Of a stretch of 55,132 nt of DNA, positions 39,772-49,563 are shown in pieces. Made by a program: the position numbers and the translations under genes. Under the pieces are notes generated by a model. That model was not told the DNA's origin and did no database searches. It saw only the letters and a program-made list of their open reading frames with translations. The DNA is from Candidatus Dadabacteria bacterium. Lineage in GTDB: Bacteria > Desulfobacterota_D > UBA1144 > Nemesobacterales > Nemesobacteraceae. Within the stretch, counting starts at the first letter, position 1; every line of letters begins with the position of its first letter. The stretch covers positions 1-55,132 of the forward strand of contig RKRQ01000015.1 of NCBI GenBank assembly GCA_007571325.1, written 5' to 3'.

Positions 39772-40974
39772 ATGACTGAACCTACTATTCCTGCTATACA
39801 GTTCAAAATAAACGGTGGAGAATTCTCAAAGAAACTCGGCATGATACAAGGAGTCGTCGAGAAAAGGACGACCATGCCCATTCTCTCCCACGTTCTGATT
39901 TCATCTTCTGAGGAAGGACTTTCTCTCGAAGCTACGGACCTTGAAAATACGGTCGCTGTCCAATGTGACGCGAAAATAGAGGGAGAGTTTAAGCTGGCGG
40001 TTCCCGCCGGTATTCTGGCTGATCTTGCAAGAGAAACACGCGAGGAAGAAGAAATTTCAGTTGTCATTGGTGAGAACAACTGGGTTGAAGTTGTAACGAG
40101 TTCTGGTTCTTTTAAGATCGCTGGATTATCGGCCGATGATTTCCCAAGAATACCAGAGGTTTCTTCACAAGATCTTTTTTCGGTTTCTTCGGAAAGTCTT
40201 GAAGAAATGATATCCAAGACAGTTTTTTGCTCTACTGAATCCGAAAATGAAATGAGAAAAAGCCTCTCTGGGGTTTTCTTTGAGAAAAAAGGAGATCAGA
40301 CACTGAGACTTGTGGCTACGGATGGTCACAGGCTCAGTTTCTTTGATCAGAAAATAGAAGGTCTGAATCTTTCAAAAGATATTCTGGTTCCTAAAAAAGC
40401 AGTTCTGGAGATAAGGAAGCTTCTTCGTCTCTCCAAAGAAGTCCGGATCGGCGACAGCGGCAACTTTTTCGTTTTTGAACTCAAAGATGAGAATCTGATT
40501 TTCACCTCAAGAATAATTGATGCCGAGTTTCCCGACTACATGCAGGTGGTTCCCGTTTCAACGAGAAACACTGTTAAAGTCGATACGACCAGACTCCTGC
40601 TCGCGTTGCGCAGGGTTTCTCTTTTTTCTCCTGAGAACCCGAAGAGCGGAGGAAGGTTCGTAGAGATGACATTTAGTGAAGGAAGTTTTCTTCTCGGGGC
40701 CTGTCTCAGCACTGGCGAGGGGGAAGAAAACATATCAGTTGAGTATAACGGGGAAAAAACTAAATTTGGCTTTAATTTCACTTACTTTCATGAAGTTTTG
40801 GATGTTATAGGGTCTCTTGAGATTATAATAGGTTTTTCCGGCGACAAGAACCCGGTTGTGCTGGTTCCCTGTGAAGATGGCGACAGGCGGGAGGGCTATG
40901 TGAACGTTATAATGCCAATGGAATCTGATACTAAAGCCGATGCTAAAGGGGCGGAGGGGCAGGCAAGGGGATAG
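39772..40974 (+). CDS. dnaN: DNA polymerase III beta clamp
   Basis: Position after dnaA; PILSHVLISSSEEGLSLEATDLENTV, LVATDGHRLSFFDQKI. Confidence 0.95.
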   Translation: MTEPTIPAIQFKINGGEFSKKLGMIQGVVEKRTTMPILSHVLISSSEEGLSLEATDLENTVAVQCDAKIEGEFKLAVPAGILADLARETREEEEISVVIGENNWVEVVTSSGSFKIAGLSADDFPRIPEVSSQDLFSVSSESLEEMISKTVFCSTESENEMRKSLSGVFFEKKGDQTLRLVATDGHRLSFFDQKIEGLNLSKDILVPKKAVLEIRKLLRLSKEVRIGDSGNFFVFELKDENLIFTSRIIDAEFPDYMQVVPVSTRNTVKVDTTRLLLALRRVSLFSPENPKSGGRFVEMTFSEGSFLLGACLSTGEGEENISVEYNGEKTKFGFNFTYFHEVLDVIGSLEIIIGFSGDKNPVVLVPCEDGDRREGYVNVIMPMESDTKADAKGAEGQARG

Positions 40975-40977
40975 AGC

Positions 40978-42453
40978 TTGTACCTTAAAATGCTGGGTGG
41001 ATTCATCGGAGTTGATTTTTCCGACGGAAGAGTCAAGACCGTAACTGTGACAAGGGGGCTTAAGGGGACTGAACTTCGCAAGGCCTCTTTTGAAGGGGAG
41101 CCGGGGAGTGCGGAGGTAAAAGCCTTTATTCAAGGTCAGATTTCCCTTGGAACCCGAGTGGTTGCCGGTATTAGTTCTTCACCGCTTCTCCTCAGGGTTC
41201 TTAAGTTTCCTTTTTCAGACTCCAAGAAGCTCAGGAGAGTTTACCGCTTTGAGCTTGAAAACTCGACCGGGTTTAGCTTGGGAGAGGATGTTCTTTCCGA
41301 CTACCATGAGGTTGGAAGCTCTGAAGGAGCGGAGATCATAGTTCCGGCCTTCGGGAAGGAAGCGTTTGAAAGCTACCTTGGTTTGCTACGTGGTTCCGGC
41401 GTGGAGCCGGATCAAGCAACCCTCTCCGCAGTCGCATTTTCTTCACTTGAGAGTTCCATTGAGGGGGAGAGGCCCCTTCTGCTTATAGACCTTGATCAGG
41501 AACATCTTAATTTTTCGCTTTTTGACGAGGGAGGACTTAGCAGGGTCAGGAATTGCGACGATGCGGTGGAGAGAATGAGGAATGCGCTTTCTTCAAATTC
41601 CTTGGATTTTCGCTTGATAAACGACCAGGAAGAGAGAAGAAGAGAGTTCTTTGAAAATTGCAGTATGATAGCGGAGGAAGTAAGGAATACGGCTCGCTAT
41701 TTTGAGAGCGAATCGGGGAAGGAGATAAAGAGCTTGGTTATCACCGGAGAAGTGTGCAAGGTCAACGGGATATCAGAAAGCCTCGGGGAGCATCTGGGCA
41801 GGGAAGTGAAAACTGTCTTCATACCCGAGTTGGGCGAAAAAGATTCTCCCGTTTTCGCGAAAGCCTACGCCTTGGCGCTCTATGGAAACTCTTCTGGACG
41901 GGGAGGGCTCAACCTGATAAGAAACCTATACAGGCCGAGCGGGATTGCAAAGGGGTTGCTCAGGGAATTCAGGCTCCCCGTTGCGCTATTTGCGGCTCTT
42001 TTTCTAGTGGTGGCTTTCGCCCGCGTGACAGAAGGTATCTACGCCAGAAGTGAAATAAATTCATTGCGCTCTGAGATGGAAAGAGACTTAAGAGAGGAGT
42101 TTCCCCAGGCCGTTGGAACTCAGGACCCGGTGGCTTTTTACAGGGAAGAACTCCAAGTTATAAACCGAAAGCTCAAATTGCTCAAGCAGGTAAAAGGAAC
42201 ACACAGCCCGCTTGAAGTGCTGCGGGCCGTTTCAGCCACCATTCCAAAGGGCGTAAGTTTTTCCATTGACGAGATAAGGATAGAAGACGGAGGAAAGACC
42301 AAAATACGGGGAAAAAGCAGTTCCTATGAGGAAATAGCGTCGATAGAAAAAGCGTTTTCTGAGTCCGGAAGCTTTTCCCAAGTGAAAGTGGGACAGGAAG
42401 GCAAAGCGGTTAACGACAGCCTAAAGTTCGAGATTTCCATGGTTGCCAACTAA
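40978..42453 (+). CDS. Type II secretion GspL-like protein (PilM-like + PilN-like regions)
   Basis: N-terminal actin-fold-like GVDFSDGRVKTV; one TM; C-terminal GspL/PilN-like region; followed by GspM/GspN-like ORFs. Confidence 0.75.
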   Translation: MYLKMLGGFIGVDFSDGRVKTVTVTRGLKGTELRKASFEGEPGSAEVKAFIQGQISLGTRVVAGISSSPLLLRVLKFPFSDSKKLRRVYRFELENSTGFSLGEDVLSDYHEVGSSEGAEIIVPAFGKEAFESYLGLLRGSGVEPDQATLSAVAFSSLESSIEGERPLLLIDLDQEHLNFSLFDEGGLSRVRNCDDAVERMRNALSSNSLDFRLINDQEERRREFFENCSMIAEEVRNTARYFESESGKEIKSLVITGEVCKVNGISESLGEHLGREVKTVFIPELGEKDSPVFAKAYALALYGNSSGRGGLNLIRNLYRPSGIAKGLLREFRLPVALFAALFLVVAFARVTEGIYARSEINSLRSEMERDLREEFPQAVGTQDPVAFYREELQVINRKLKLLKQVKGTHSPLEVLRAVSATIPKGVSFSIDEIRIEDGGKTKIRGKSSSYEEIASIEKAFSESGSFSQVKVGQEGKAVNDSLKFEISMVAN

Positions 42454-42465
42454 AAAAAGGAAGTT

Positions 42466-43077
42466 ATGCAGAGACTAAAACTCCTGATAGCGATCGCCGG
42501 GGAAAAATTTGATCCTTTGGCACAGAAGATAGGAAGCTTCGTCGGAAGAAGAGATTTATCCGCAAGAGACATCCGAGCTCTTAAACTCGGTGGCGTCGCT
42601 CTGGCCATCTTTTCCGTCTTTATAATTTACAAAGCGGTTTTTCCAAGCGATTCGGCCACCAGAATCGAGGTCAGCCAAGCAATAGGACAGTTAAACGAGA
42701 TAAGGGCCATAAAAGAGGAATATCGTTACTCAAGGGATATTCTCGCCGGGATGAGCGGACCAATGAATGAGGAGAAAGAGGCTCTGATCTCTGTGGCGGA
42801 GAAGGCGCTTTTGAGAAGCGGAATAGACAGCAGATCCTTCTCGATAAGAGGAATCAATCCGTCGGTTAGAGATAGGGTTATAGAGAGGGAGAGAGCCGTT
42901 CAGGTAAATATAAACAAGGTGCCGATTTCACTGGTGCTAAACGTTCTCTATGGATTCCAGAAAAGCAAAACCATACTCAAGGTCTCAGACCTGAAAATAA
43001 AAACCAGGTTTGACGATCCGAGTCTGACGGATGTTTCCTTCCGCCTGTCAACTTTTTCTTTTAGTAAATCGGGCTGA
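42466..43077 (+). CDS. Type II secretion GspM-like protein
   Basis: Single N-terminal TM, coiled region, position between GspL- and GspN-like genes. Confidence 0.6.
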   Translation: MQRLKLLIAIAGEKFDPLAQKIGSFVGRRDLSARDIRALKLGGVALAIFSVFIIYKAVFPSDSATRIEVSQAIGQLNEIRAIKEEYRYSRDILAGMSGPMNEEKEALISVAEKALLRSGIDSRSFSIRGINPSVRDRVIERERAVQVNINKVPISLVLNVLYGFQKSKTILKVSDLKIKTRFDDPSLTDVSFRLSTFSFSKSG

Positions 43078-43094
43078 GAGGCGAATCGGCAAAA

Positions 43095-43994
43095 ATGAGG
43101 ATAAAAATACCGAAGAAAATTTCCACTCCCGTCTACGTTGGTCTTTTTTTTGTGTCTTTTCTCATATTCTTCTTGTTGGGTTTTCCGTGGGACTCGGTTG
43201 AAAGAAGGATAGTTTTTGAGATAAGAAGCAATTCTCCCGTTCCAGTTCTAATAGGCGATGCGGAACTTAAAGGTTTTTCCTCAATCGAGCTTAGAGATGT
43301 ACGGGTGGTTCTTGAGGATGGTAAGCAGCCCGTTGTGATTGACAGAGCCAAGATAAGCGCCGGTCTTTTCTCCTTTGTTTTTTCCAAAGACGTGAGGGTT
43401 TCGTTTTCTGTTGACGCATATGGAGGAAAGATAGAAGGGAAACTTTTGCAGAACAAGAAGAAAAACAGGATCGCGAGCGTCGAGTGGGATATAAATTCCG
43501 TTGAATCTTCCGCGGTTTCCGGTCTTTTTTTAACCGACGGGAGATTTTCTGTGGGCGGGAAGGTAGATGGGACCATAAAGCTTACGGGAGACAGGGAAAC
43601 CAAGGGATTTTCCAAGATGGAGTACCAGATATCCTCTCCTTCTCTTCTGATTTCCTTGGAGAAGGCGTGGGGATTGGATGTAAAGGAGGAGTATAAGAAC
43701 CTGAGCATGGTACTTCGTGGTACGGCGAACCGCTTTGAGTCGCGCATCGACAGGTTTTCCCTGGTAAATCAGCAGCTGTCTCTTGAGGCTAGCGGGAAAG
43801 CCCCATCTCCTCTTCGGTTCAGAAAAGGGGCTGACATGGATATTTCAGTTACTTTCAGGCCTTCTCCCGAGGAAACAAAGCTTGTTTTCATCGGCGGTCT
43901 TCTGGGCTTTTCTGGGGATGACGGCAGCTTCTCCGGGCAGCTTCGGGGCACGTTGTCAAAACCCAAGATACTAAACTCGGACGAGGGTGGCTGA
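43095..43994 (+). CDS. Type II secretion GspN-like protein
   Basis: N-terminal TM, AsmA/GspN-like beta-rich periplasmic region; same operon. Confidence 0.65.
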   Translation: MRIKIPKKISTPVYVGLFFVSFLIFFLLGFPWDSVERRIVFEIRSNSPVPVLIGDAELKGFSSIELRDVRVVLEDGKQPVVIDRAKISAGLFSFVFSKDVRVSFSVDAYGGKIEGKLLQNKKKNRIASVEWDINSVESSAVSGLFLTDGRFSVGGKVDGTIKLTGDRETKGFSKMEYQISSPSLLISLEKAWGLDVKEEYKNLSMVLRGTANRFESRIDRFSLVNQQLSLEASGKAPSPLRFRKGADMDISVTFRPSPEETKLVFIGGLLGFSGDDGSFSGQLRGTLSKPKILNSDEGG

Positions 43995-44112
43995 GAGTAC
44001 TTTTTCACTGCTTCTCGGAGCGTTCCTGAAGTCTTATCGGCCCCCGAAAGGTATTTGACTTTGCACCACCCCCTCGCTATCATTCTCAAAATATACTCCT
44101 TAAGATTCCATA

Positions 44113-45198
44113 ATGGCTCCCAACAAAGAACTTGCCGCCGTAAGAAGGGAAATAGACGCACTTGATTCCAGGTTGCTTGAACTTATAAACAGGCGCGCTG
44201 AGCTTGCCATAGAGGTAAGCGGGCTAAAGAAGAAGGGTTCTTTGGGAGTTTACGATCCTGGCAGGGAAAGGGAGATAGAGGGCAAGATAACGGAAAGCAA
44301 CTCCGGTCCTCTTTCCAATGAGGATATCCTTTTTGTTTTCAGGGGGATAATATCGCGTTGCAGATCTCTTCAGCACGACGAGAAAGTCGTCTATCTGGGA
44401 CCCGAGGGCAGTTTTTCAAACCAAGCGGCATTTCTGAAGTTCGGTTCTTCCTCAGAGTTTTTCCCCGTACCCAGCTTTGAAGATGTTTTTGAGCAGGTGC
44501 ACGGAGAGAGAGCCGATTTCGGCATAGTGCCAGTAGAGAATTCCGTTGAAGGTTCGGTGGGAGATGTGCTTGACATGCTGCTTAAGTGGGATCTCAGCGT
44601 TTCGGCGGAGTGTTTCGAACGCGTTGAGCATTCCCTGCTTTCCTTAAGTGGCGATATCAAGGAAGTAAAAACCGTGGCCTCCCATCCACAGGCTCTGGGG
44701 CAATGTAGAAAATGGATCGCCGCCAACCTCTATGGGGTGGCGCTTCTCGAAACCCCTAGCACTGCGGCGGCGGCGAAAATGGCCGCTAGAGAAAGAGAAG
44801 TGGCCGCGATCGCGAGTAAATTCTCGGGGTCAATATACAATTTAAGGACTATACAGAGCAACATAGAAGACAGCCCGCGTAACACGACCCGGTTTGTTGT
44901 AGTGGGAAGGGAAAAGCCGCCCCCAAGCGGAAAAGACAAGACTTCAATCGCCTTTTCCGTTAAGGATGAGCCCGGAGCGCTTCACAAAACATTTTTCCTC
45001 CCCTTTTCCGAAGCTGGCATAAACCTCACCAAGATTGAGTCTAGGCCCTCAAGCGACGGTCAGTGGGAATATGTGTTCTTCGCTGATTTTTCCGGACATT
45101 GCGAGGAGAAAGAGATAAAGGATACTCTTGAGAAGGTGAAGGCCAACTGTGTTTTTTTGAAAGTGCTGGGATCCTATCCAGCAGGAGTGCCGGGCTGA
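44113..45198 (+). CDS. pheA: Bifunctional chorismate mutase/prephenate dehydratase
   Basis: REIDALDSRLLELINRRAELAIEVSGLKKK; VYLGPEGSFSNQAA; ESRPSSDGQWEYVFFADFSGH ACT domain. Confidence 0.95.
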   Translation: MAPNKELAAVRREIDALDSRLLELINRRAELAIEVSGLKKKGSLGVYDPGREREIEGKITESNSGPLSNEDILFVFRGIISRCRSLQHDEKVVYLGPEGSFSNQAAFLKFGSSSEFFPVPSFEDVFEQVHGERADFGIVPVENSVEGSVGDVLDMLLKWDLSVSAECFERVEHSLLSLSGDIKEVKTVASHPQALGQCRKWIAANLYGVALLETPSTAAAAKMAAREREVAAIASKFSGSIYNLRTIQSNIEDSPRNTTRFVVVGREKPPPSGKDKTSIAFSVKDEPGALHKTFFLPFSEAGINLTKIESRPSSDGQWEYVFFADFSGHCEEKEIKDTLEKVKANCVFLKVLGSYPAGVPG

Positions 45199-45222
45199 CG
45201 GCCGCTTTCTTGATAAACTTCC

Positions 45223-46308
45223 ATGGAACCCAGAGCGAGCGTAAAGAACCTTATTCCCTATGTTCCGGGAAAGCCGATCGAAGAGCTTGAACGAGAGCTG
45301 GGAATTGGGGACGTGGCCAAGATGGCCTCGAACGAAAACCCTATTGGCCCCTCTCCACTTGCTAAAAAGGCTCTTTTAGAGCACATGGCAAGGGTCAACC
45401 TCTATCCCGACGGAAGTTGTTTTGAACTAAGGAGAAAGCTTTCTGAAAAACTCGGGGTGCCGGAAGACACCATAATAATTGGCAATGGTTCAAACGAAGT
45501 TATAGAGATCGTAGCCAGGACTTTTCTTGAGCCCGGAGACGAGGCCATATACGGCCGACATGCGTTTATCGTTTACCCGATAGTGACTCAGTCTCTTGGA
45601 TGCTCACATGTCGTTTCCCGAATGCCGGGTCTCACGCACGATCTTGAAGATATGCTTTCTCTCGTCACGGACAAGACGAAAATCGTCTATATGGCGAATC
45701 CCAACAATCCCACTGGGACGATAGTAAGAAGGGATGAGTTCGAGTGGTTTTTGGAGAGGGTGCCTGAGAACGTGATAATTCTTGTGGACGAGGCCTATTT
45801 CGAGTACGTTGACGACCCGGAATATCCCGACACCTTGCGTTACCACTCGGTTCGCGAGTCGCTTGTCACGGTGAGAACTTTTTCCAAGATTTACGGACTT
45901 GCGGGACTCAGGGTGGGCTATGGAGTGGCGTCGAGCGATGCGGTTTCCTACATGAACAGGGTGCGGGAGCCTTTTAACGTGAATTCGGCGGCACAGATTG
46001 CGGCCTGCGCCGCTCTTGACGACGAGAACCATGTAGCCGAGTCAAAAAAGATTAATTGCGAGGGAAAGAAATATTTCCGCAGCAGGCTTGACGAGCTGGG
46101 GATTCGGTACACTGAGTCTCACGCGAATTTTTTTCTCATAGACATTGAAAAAGACCCGATGCCGGTTTACGATGCGCTTCTTCGCGATGGAGTGATAACC
46201 AGGCCCGTAGGTGGATACGGGTTAAAAACGCATCTAAGGGTAAGCATTGGTCTTGCTCAGGAGAATGAGAGATTTATAGAATCATTGAGGGGAATTATTA
46301 AGAGATGA
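45223..46308 (+). CDS. hisC: Histidinol-phosphate/aromatic aminotransferase
   Basis: MASNENPIGPSPLAKKAL, ANPNNPTGTIV, RTFSKIYGLAGLRVGYGVAS. Confidence 0.93.
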   Translation: MEPRASVKNLIPYVPGKPIEELERELGIGDVAKMASNENPIGPSPLAKKALLEHMARVNLYPDGSCFELRRKLSEKLGVPEDTIIIGNGSNEVIEIVARTFLEPGDEAIYGRHAFIVYPIVTQSLGCSHVVSRMPGLTHDLEDMLSLVTDKTKIVYMANPNNPTGTIVRRDEFEWFLERVPENVIILVDEAYFEYVDDPEYPDTLRYHSVRESLVTVRTFSKIYGLAGLRVGYGVASSDAVSYMNRVREPFNVNSAAQIAACAALDDENHVAESKKINCEGKKYFRSRLDELGIRYTESHANFFLIDIEKDPMPVYDALLRDGVITRPVGGYGLKTHLRVSIGLAQENERFIESLRGIIKR

Positions 46309-47162
46309 CTTTTGAAAAGGTGTCGGTGGTAGGTCTCGGTCTGATAGGGGGCTCTTTGGCGGCCGCTCTTCGGGAGTCCGGAGAAGTAGGAGAAGTGTTC
46401 GGGGTCGAGAGGAACGAAGAATCTCTTCGCTTCGCCCTTGAGAGTGGAATCGCAGACGCGGGATCTTGTGAAATTGGCCCTGGAATATCTGGATCTGAAA
46501 TAATTGTATTAGCTACTTATGTTGACACTATGGCGCAGGTGGCCAGGGAAGTTTCCGGTTTTGTTTCCCCAGACACGATAGTTTGCGACACAGGTAGCGT
46601 CAAGGCTCCGATAGTCAGGGAAATGGAAAAGTCCTCTCTGAGTATCCGTTTTGTTGGGGCTCATCCCGTGGCGGGGAAGGAAACATCGGGAGTAAAGGAG
46701 TCTGACTCTGGTCTTTTTTCGGGAAAAAGATGTGTTGTTACGCCGGTTGAGAACACTTGTTCAGAAGCCCTCTCTGCGGTTAAAATGCTGTTTTCGCTTC
46801 TGGGGAGCGAGGTAGTCGAGATAGGTCCCGAAGCTCACGACGAGATTTTCTCACTCGTAAGTCATCTTCCTCATGCAGTTGCGTATTCGCTTGTAAATGT
46901 TGTTGCTTCTTCTGGGGAAGGAGAAAATATTTTTGATTTTTCGGGCGGAGGTCTAGCCGATTTTACCAGAATTGCCGGGAGTTCTCCTCAGATGTGGGCC
47001 GGGATTTTCATCGAGAACCGCGACGCTATGCTGAGTGCCATACGAAGTTTTTCGGGGAAGCTTGAGGAGATTGAAAAAGCCATTGACTCCGGTAACGTAG
47101 AATATTTGGAAACTCTTTTGAGCAAGGCTCGGGATTCTAAGAGGAATCTTGGGAAGAAATAA
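46305..47162 (+). CDS. tyrA: Prephenate/arogenate dehydrogenase
   Basis: [53 protein letters not shown]. Confidence 0.93.
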   Translation: MTFEKVSVVGLGLIGGSLAAALRESGEVGEVFGVERNEESLRFALESGIADAGSCEIGPGISGSEIIVLATYVDTMAQVAREVSGFVSPDTIVCDTGSVKAPIVREMEKSSLSIRFVGAHPVAGKETSGVKESDSGLFSGKRCVVTPVENTCSEALSAVKMLFSLLGSEVVEIGPEAHDEIFSLVSHLPHAVAYSLVNVVASSGEGENIFDFSGGGLADFTRIAGSSPQMWAGIFIENRDAMLSAIRSFSGKLEEIEKAIDSGNVEYLETLLSKARDSKRNLGKK

Positions 47163-47166
47163 GAAA

Positions 47167-47577
47167 ATGTCTGAGAAAATAAAGAAATCGGATGCTCAAT
47201 GGAAAGAAGATCTTTCCCCCGAGCAGTTTCTGGTTACGAGAAAGAAAGGCACCGAGAGGGCTTTTTCCGGCAAGTATTGCTACCATGACGAAAAAGGCAT
47301 GTATGTATGCGTTTGCTGCGGACAAGAACTTTTCCGTTTTTCCGAGAAATTCGATTCCGGCACCGGATGGCCGAGCTTCTGGGAACCTGTTTCGAGGGAA
47401 AAAATAACGGAGAACCCCGATCACTCACACGGTATGGCTAGAACCGAGGTTCTGTGCTCAAAGTGTGACGCTCACCTGGGTCATGTTTTCCCTGACGGAC
47501 CTGAGCCTACAGGGCTCAGATACTGTATAAACTCTGTTTCTCTGGATTTTAAAAAGGAACAGGAAAACAACTCGTAA
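47167..47577 (+). CDS. msrB: Peptide-methionine (R)-S-oxide reductase
   Basis: [52 protein letters not shown]. Confidence 0.96.
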   Translation: MSEKIKKSDAQWKEDLSPEQFLVTRKKGTERAFSGKYCYHDEKGMYVCVCCGQELFRFSEKFDSGTGWPSFWEPVSREKITENPDHSHGMARTEVLCSKCDAHLGHVFPDGPEPTGLRYCINSVSLDFKKEQENNS

Positions 47578-47578
47578 A

Positions 47579-47650
47579 TGGCGACGGGTGGGATCGAACC
47601 ACCGACACAGGCCTTATGAGAGCCCCGCTCTACCCCTGAGCTACGCCGCC
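47579..47650 (-). tRNA. tRNA with CAT anticodon (probable elongator Met; Ile2 not excluded)
   Basis: Minus strand GGCGGCGTAGCTCAGGGGTAGAGCGGGGCTCTCATAAGGCCTGTGTCGGTGGTTCGATCCCACCCGTCGCCA folds into a cloverleaf; loop CTCATAA. Confidence 0.95.
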
Positions 47651-47949
47651 ACGAAAAAAGTGCTAGAAAATCAGCAAATTATACTGAAAGTCTGGGAGGA
47701 TTCAACACGCTTGTCTTGGAACTGTACTACGAGTCTGGACGTTTGGGTGACGCCGAGCGAATGCATCCGTCAGCCGGTGGAGAGGAAGCATCTGGGTCCG
47801 CGCTGCCCATTGCCATCTTTACCAAATTGCTGACAATTGCTGGATTATGGCTCTGCCGCGTACGGACTTTGGATTTGATTGATCTGTATATTTCCGAATT
47901 CCCGCTCGACCAAGTAGCAGGCAAAGCGGATTTTCGGGTTCTCTTTTAA

Positions 47950-48615
47950 TCAGCCGACGGCTGTTCCGCTTTTCTCCCTTATGAGTCCGAGTTCCAGGAG
48001 TTTTCTATAGGTCTTCGTGTGAGAGCCGTACAGGGAGAAAGTGTCTATATCCTCCGGCTCGTCGATATCTATGCTGATGTTGAAATTTCTGTAGATATCG
48101 CAGGGCACGTATCTTCTCTCGGCTTCTTCTCTGTGTTTTCTGAAACTGTCGTTACCGAACATTGAGGGTATGCTGTCAGGAGGCTTTCTCAGTATGGCGT
48201 TTGTGCCAAGTTCGTCTTCCGAAGGTACGAGAATTACGGACTTGCCCTTTTTTTCCTTTTCTAGGACAAAATCGATATCCTCGCCTGTTATAAGGGGAGC
48301 GTCGCCCGGTATTACAAGCACCGACTTTGCACCCATTTTCCTGCATACCTGGATTGCCAAGTCAACCGAAGAGCTCTCACCCAGCTGGCTTTCCTCCCTT
48401 ATGACGTCAAATCCTTTCTGAAGAGCCATTTTTTCCGCTTTCCTGTCAACTGTCACGATGAGCTTGTTGTCAGCAAGCTTTGAGTTTCTGACCGCGGAGA
48501 ACACATCTTCAAGCATCACATAGGCAAGCTCTGTCCTCTGTTTCTTGCTGAGCACAGAACCAAGTCTTTCGTTCGCTCTTGAAAGATCTTTTACCGGAAT
48601 CAATATGAACTTCAA
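47950..48615 (-). CDS. cofC: 2-phospho-L-lactate guanylyltransferase (F420 biosynthesis)
   Basis: ILIPVKDLSRANERLGSVLSKKQRTELAYVMLEDV, LVIPGDAPLITGEDIDFVL. Confidence 0.9.
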   Translation of the reverse strand: MKFILIPVKDLSRANERLGSVLSKKQRTELAYVMLEDVFSAVRNSKLADNKLIVTVDRKAEKMALQKGFDVIREESQLGESSSVDLAIQVCRKMGAKSVLVIPGDAPLITGEDIDFVLEKEKKGKSVILVPSEDELGTNAILRKPPDSIPSMFGNDSFRKHREEAERRYVPCDIYRNFNISIDIDEPEDIDTFSLYGSHTKTYRKLLELGLIREKSGTAVG

Positions 48616-48724
48616 AACGTCTACCTCATAGTGGCGGGTTTCTGCCTTCGCACTATTCTATCAACAAAAAAGGAGACTTCCTATTTTTTATCTTAATCGG
48701 GTGCTAAATTTATAAGGAGATTTT

Positions 48725-48928
48725 ATTTCCCAGAAGACAGCTGATAGTTCAGGATATTCTTGGTGGGTAATTGAATTCAGGGCTATTGGCCCAGTAGAAA
48801 GTGCAGAGAAAATAGATGTGGACAAATAGTACAAGAGGGTTCATGATGTCATTACTGGCTGTTTTGGAGATTTAACGAGTGAGGATGTACAACGTAAGAA
48901 CTGGATGATTGTAGAAGAAGGAAAATGA
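48725..48928 (+). pseudogene. Gene A of accessory cassette: small ORF with ATT at the start position and in-frame TAG
   Basis: AAGGAG at 48714-48719, then ISQKTADSSGYSWWVIEFRAIGPVESAEKIDVDK*YKRVHDVITGCFGDLTSEDVQRKNWMIVEEGK*; TAG 48827-48829; stop overlaps the next start as ATGA. Confidence 0.55.
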
Positions 48929-49563
48929 CTGTGGCTACAACGTTAAGTGACAGTCCACTCAAAACGGTGGATAGATTCACCGCGGACTCATCGTGGAATA
49001 TTCTCAAGTCTGATGTTGAATTTGGAGAAGCAATTGCAGAGCGTTGGGATAATTTTGTTCTGCAAAGACTGCGTAAATTCTTCTGGAATGAAGAACAATC
49101 GGATTATGGCGCAAGCATTCCGATCTGTTTTCCAGTACCTTTCTATCCAAAGGCCTCTGGTGCGGTTTACACCTTGGATGAGTACGAATGCGTTCGCGCA
49201 AACCGGAACAAGTTCCGTAGTTACATGAAGAGAATTGAAGAGTTATGTGGATATGCAATTGAAGACGGATTTCGCTTGGGCCTTTCTTCACTGATTGATT
49301 TTTCTCGTTTTGTGGTGCTGGAGCCAAAGATAAGAAGGGGCAGCCTAGTCCTTATAGATAACGGAAATCTTTTTGCTGAATGGCAGAACTGCGAGGGAGC
49401 GAAACTAGGTTTAGAGTTTCTTGGGGACGGAATGATTCAATATGTAATCTTCAAGAACAGGAAATCGGCTTTACAAACTTCGCGAATTTACGGACTTGAT
49501 ACATTTGAGGAGGTTAGACACCAGATTAAGACTTTTAACCTTGGTTCTTTGCTGTACGAATGA
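48925..49563 (+). CDS. Gene B of accessory cassette: intact 212-aa protein of unknown function
   Basis: ATGA overlap with gene A; well-formed C-terminus GAKLGLEFLGDGMIQYVIFKNRKSALQTSRIYGLDTFEEVRHQIKTFNLGSLLYE. Confidence 0.75.
   Translation: MTVATTLSDSPLKTVDRFTADSSWNILKSDVEFGEAIAERWDNFVLQRLRKFFWNEEQSDYGASIPICFPVPFYPKASGAVYTLDEYECVRANRNKFRSYMKRIEELCGYAIEDGFRLGLSSLIDFSRFVVLEPKIRRGSLVLIDNGNLFAEWQNCEGAKLGLEFLGDGMIQYVIFKNRKSALQTSRIYGLDTFEEVRHQIKTFNLGSLLYE

Noticed and set aside
47588-47833. ORF MGSNHRHRPYESPALPLSYAA...
   Set aside because: Its N-terminus is the antisense of a tRNA gene, a common spurious prediction.
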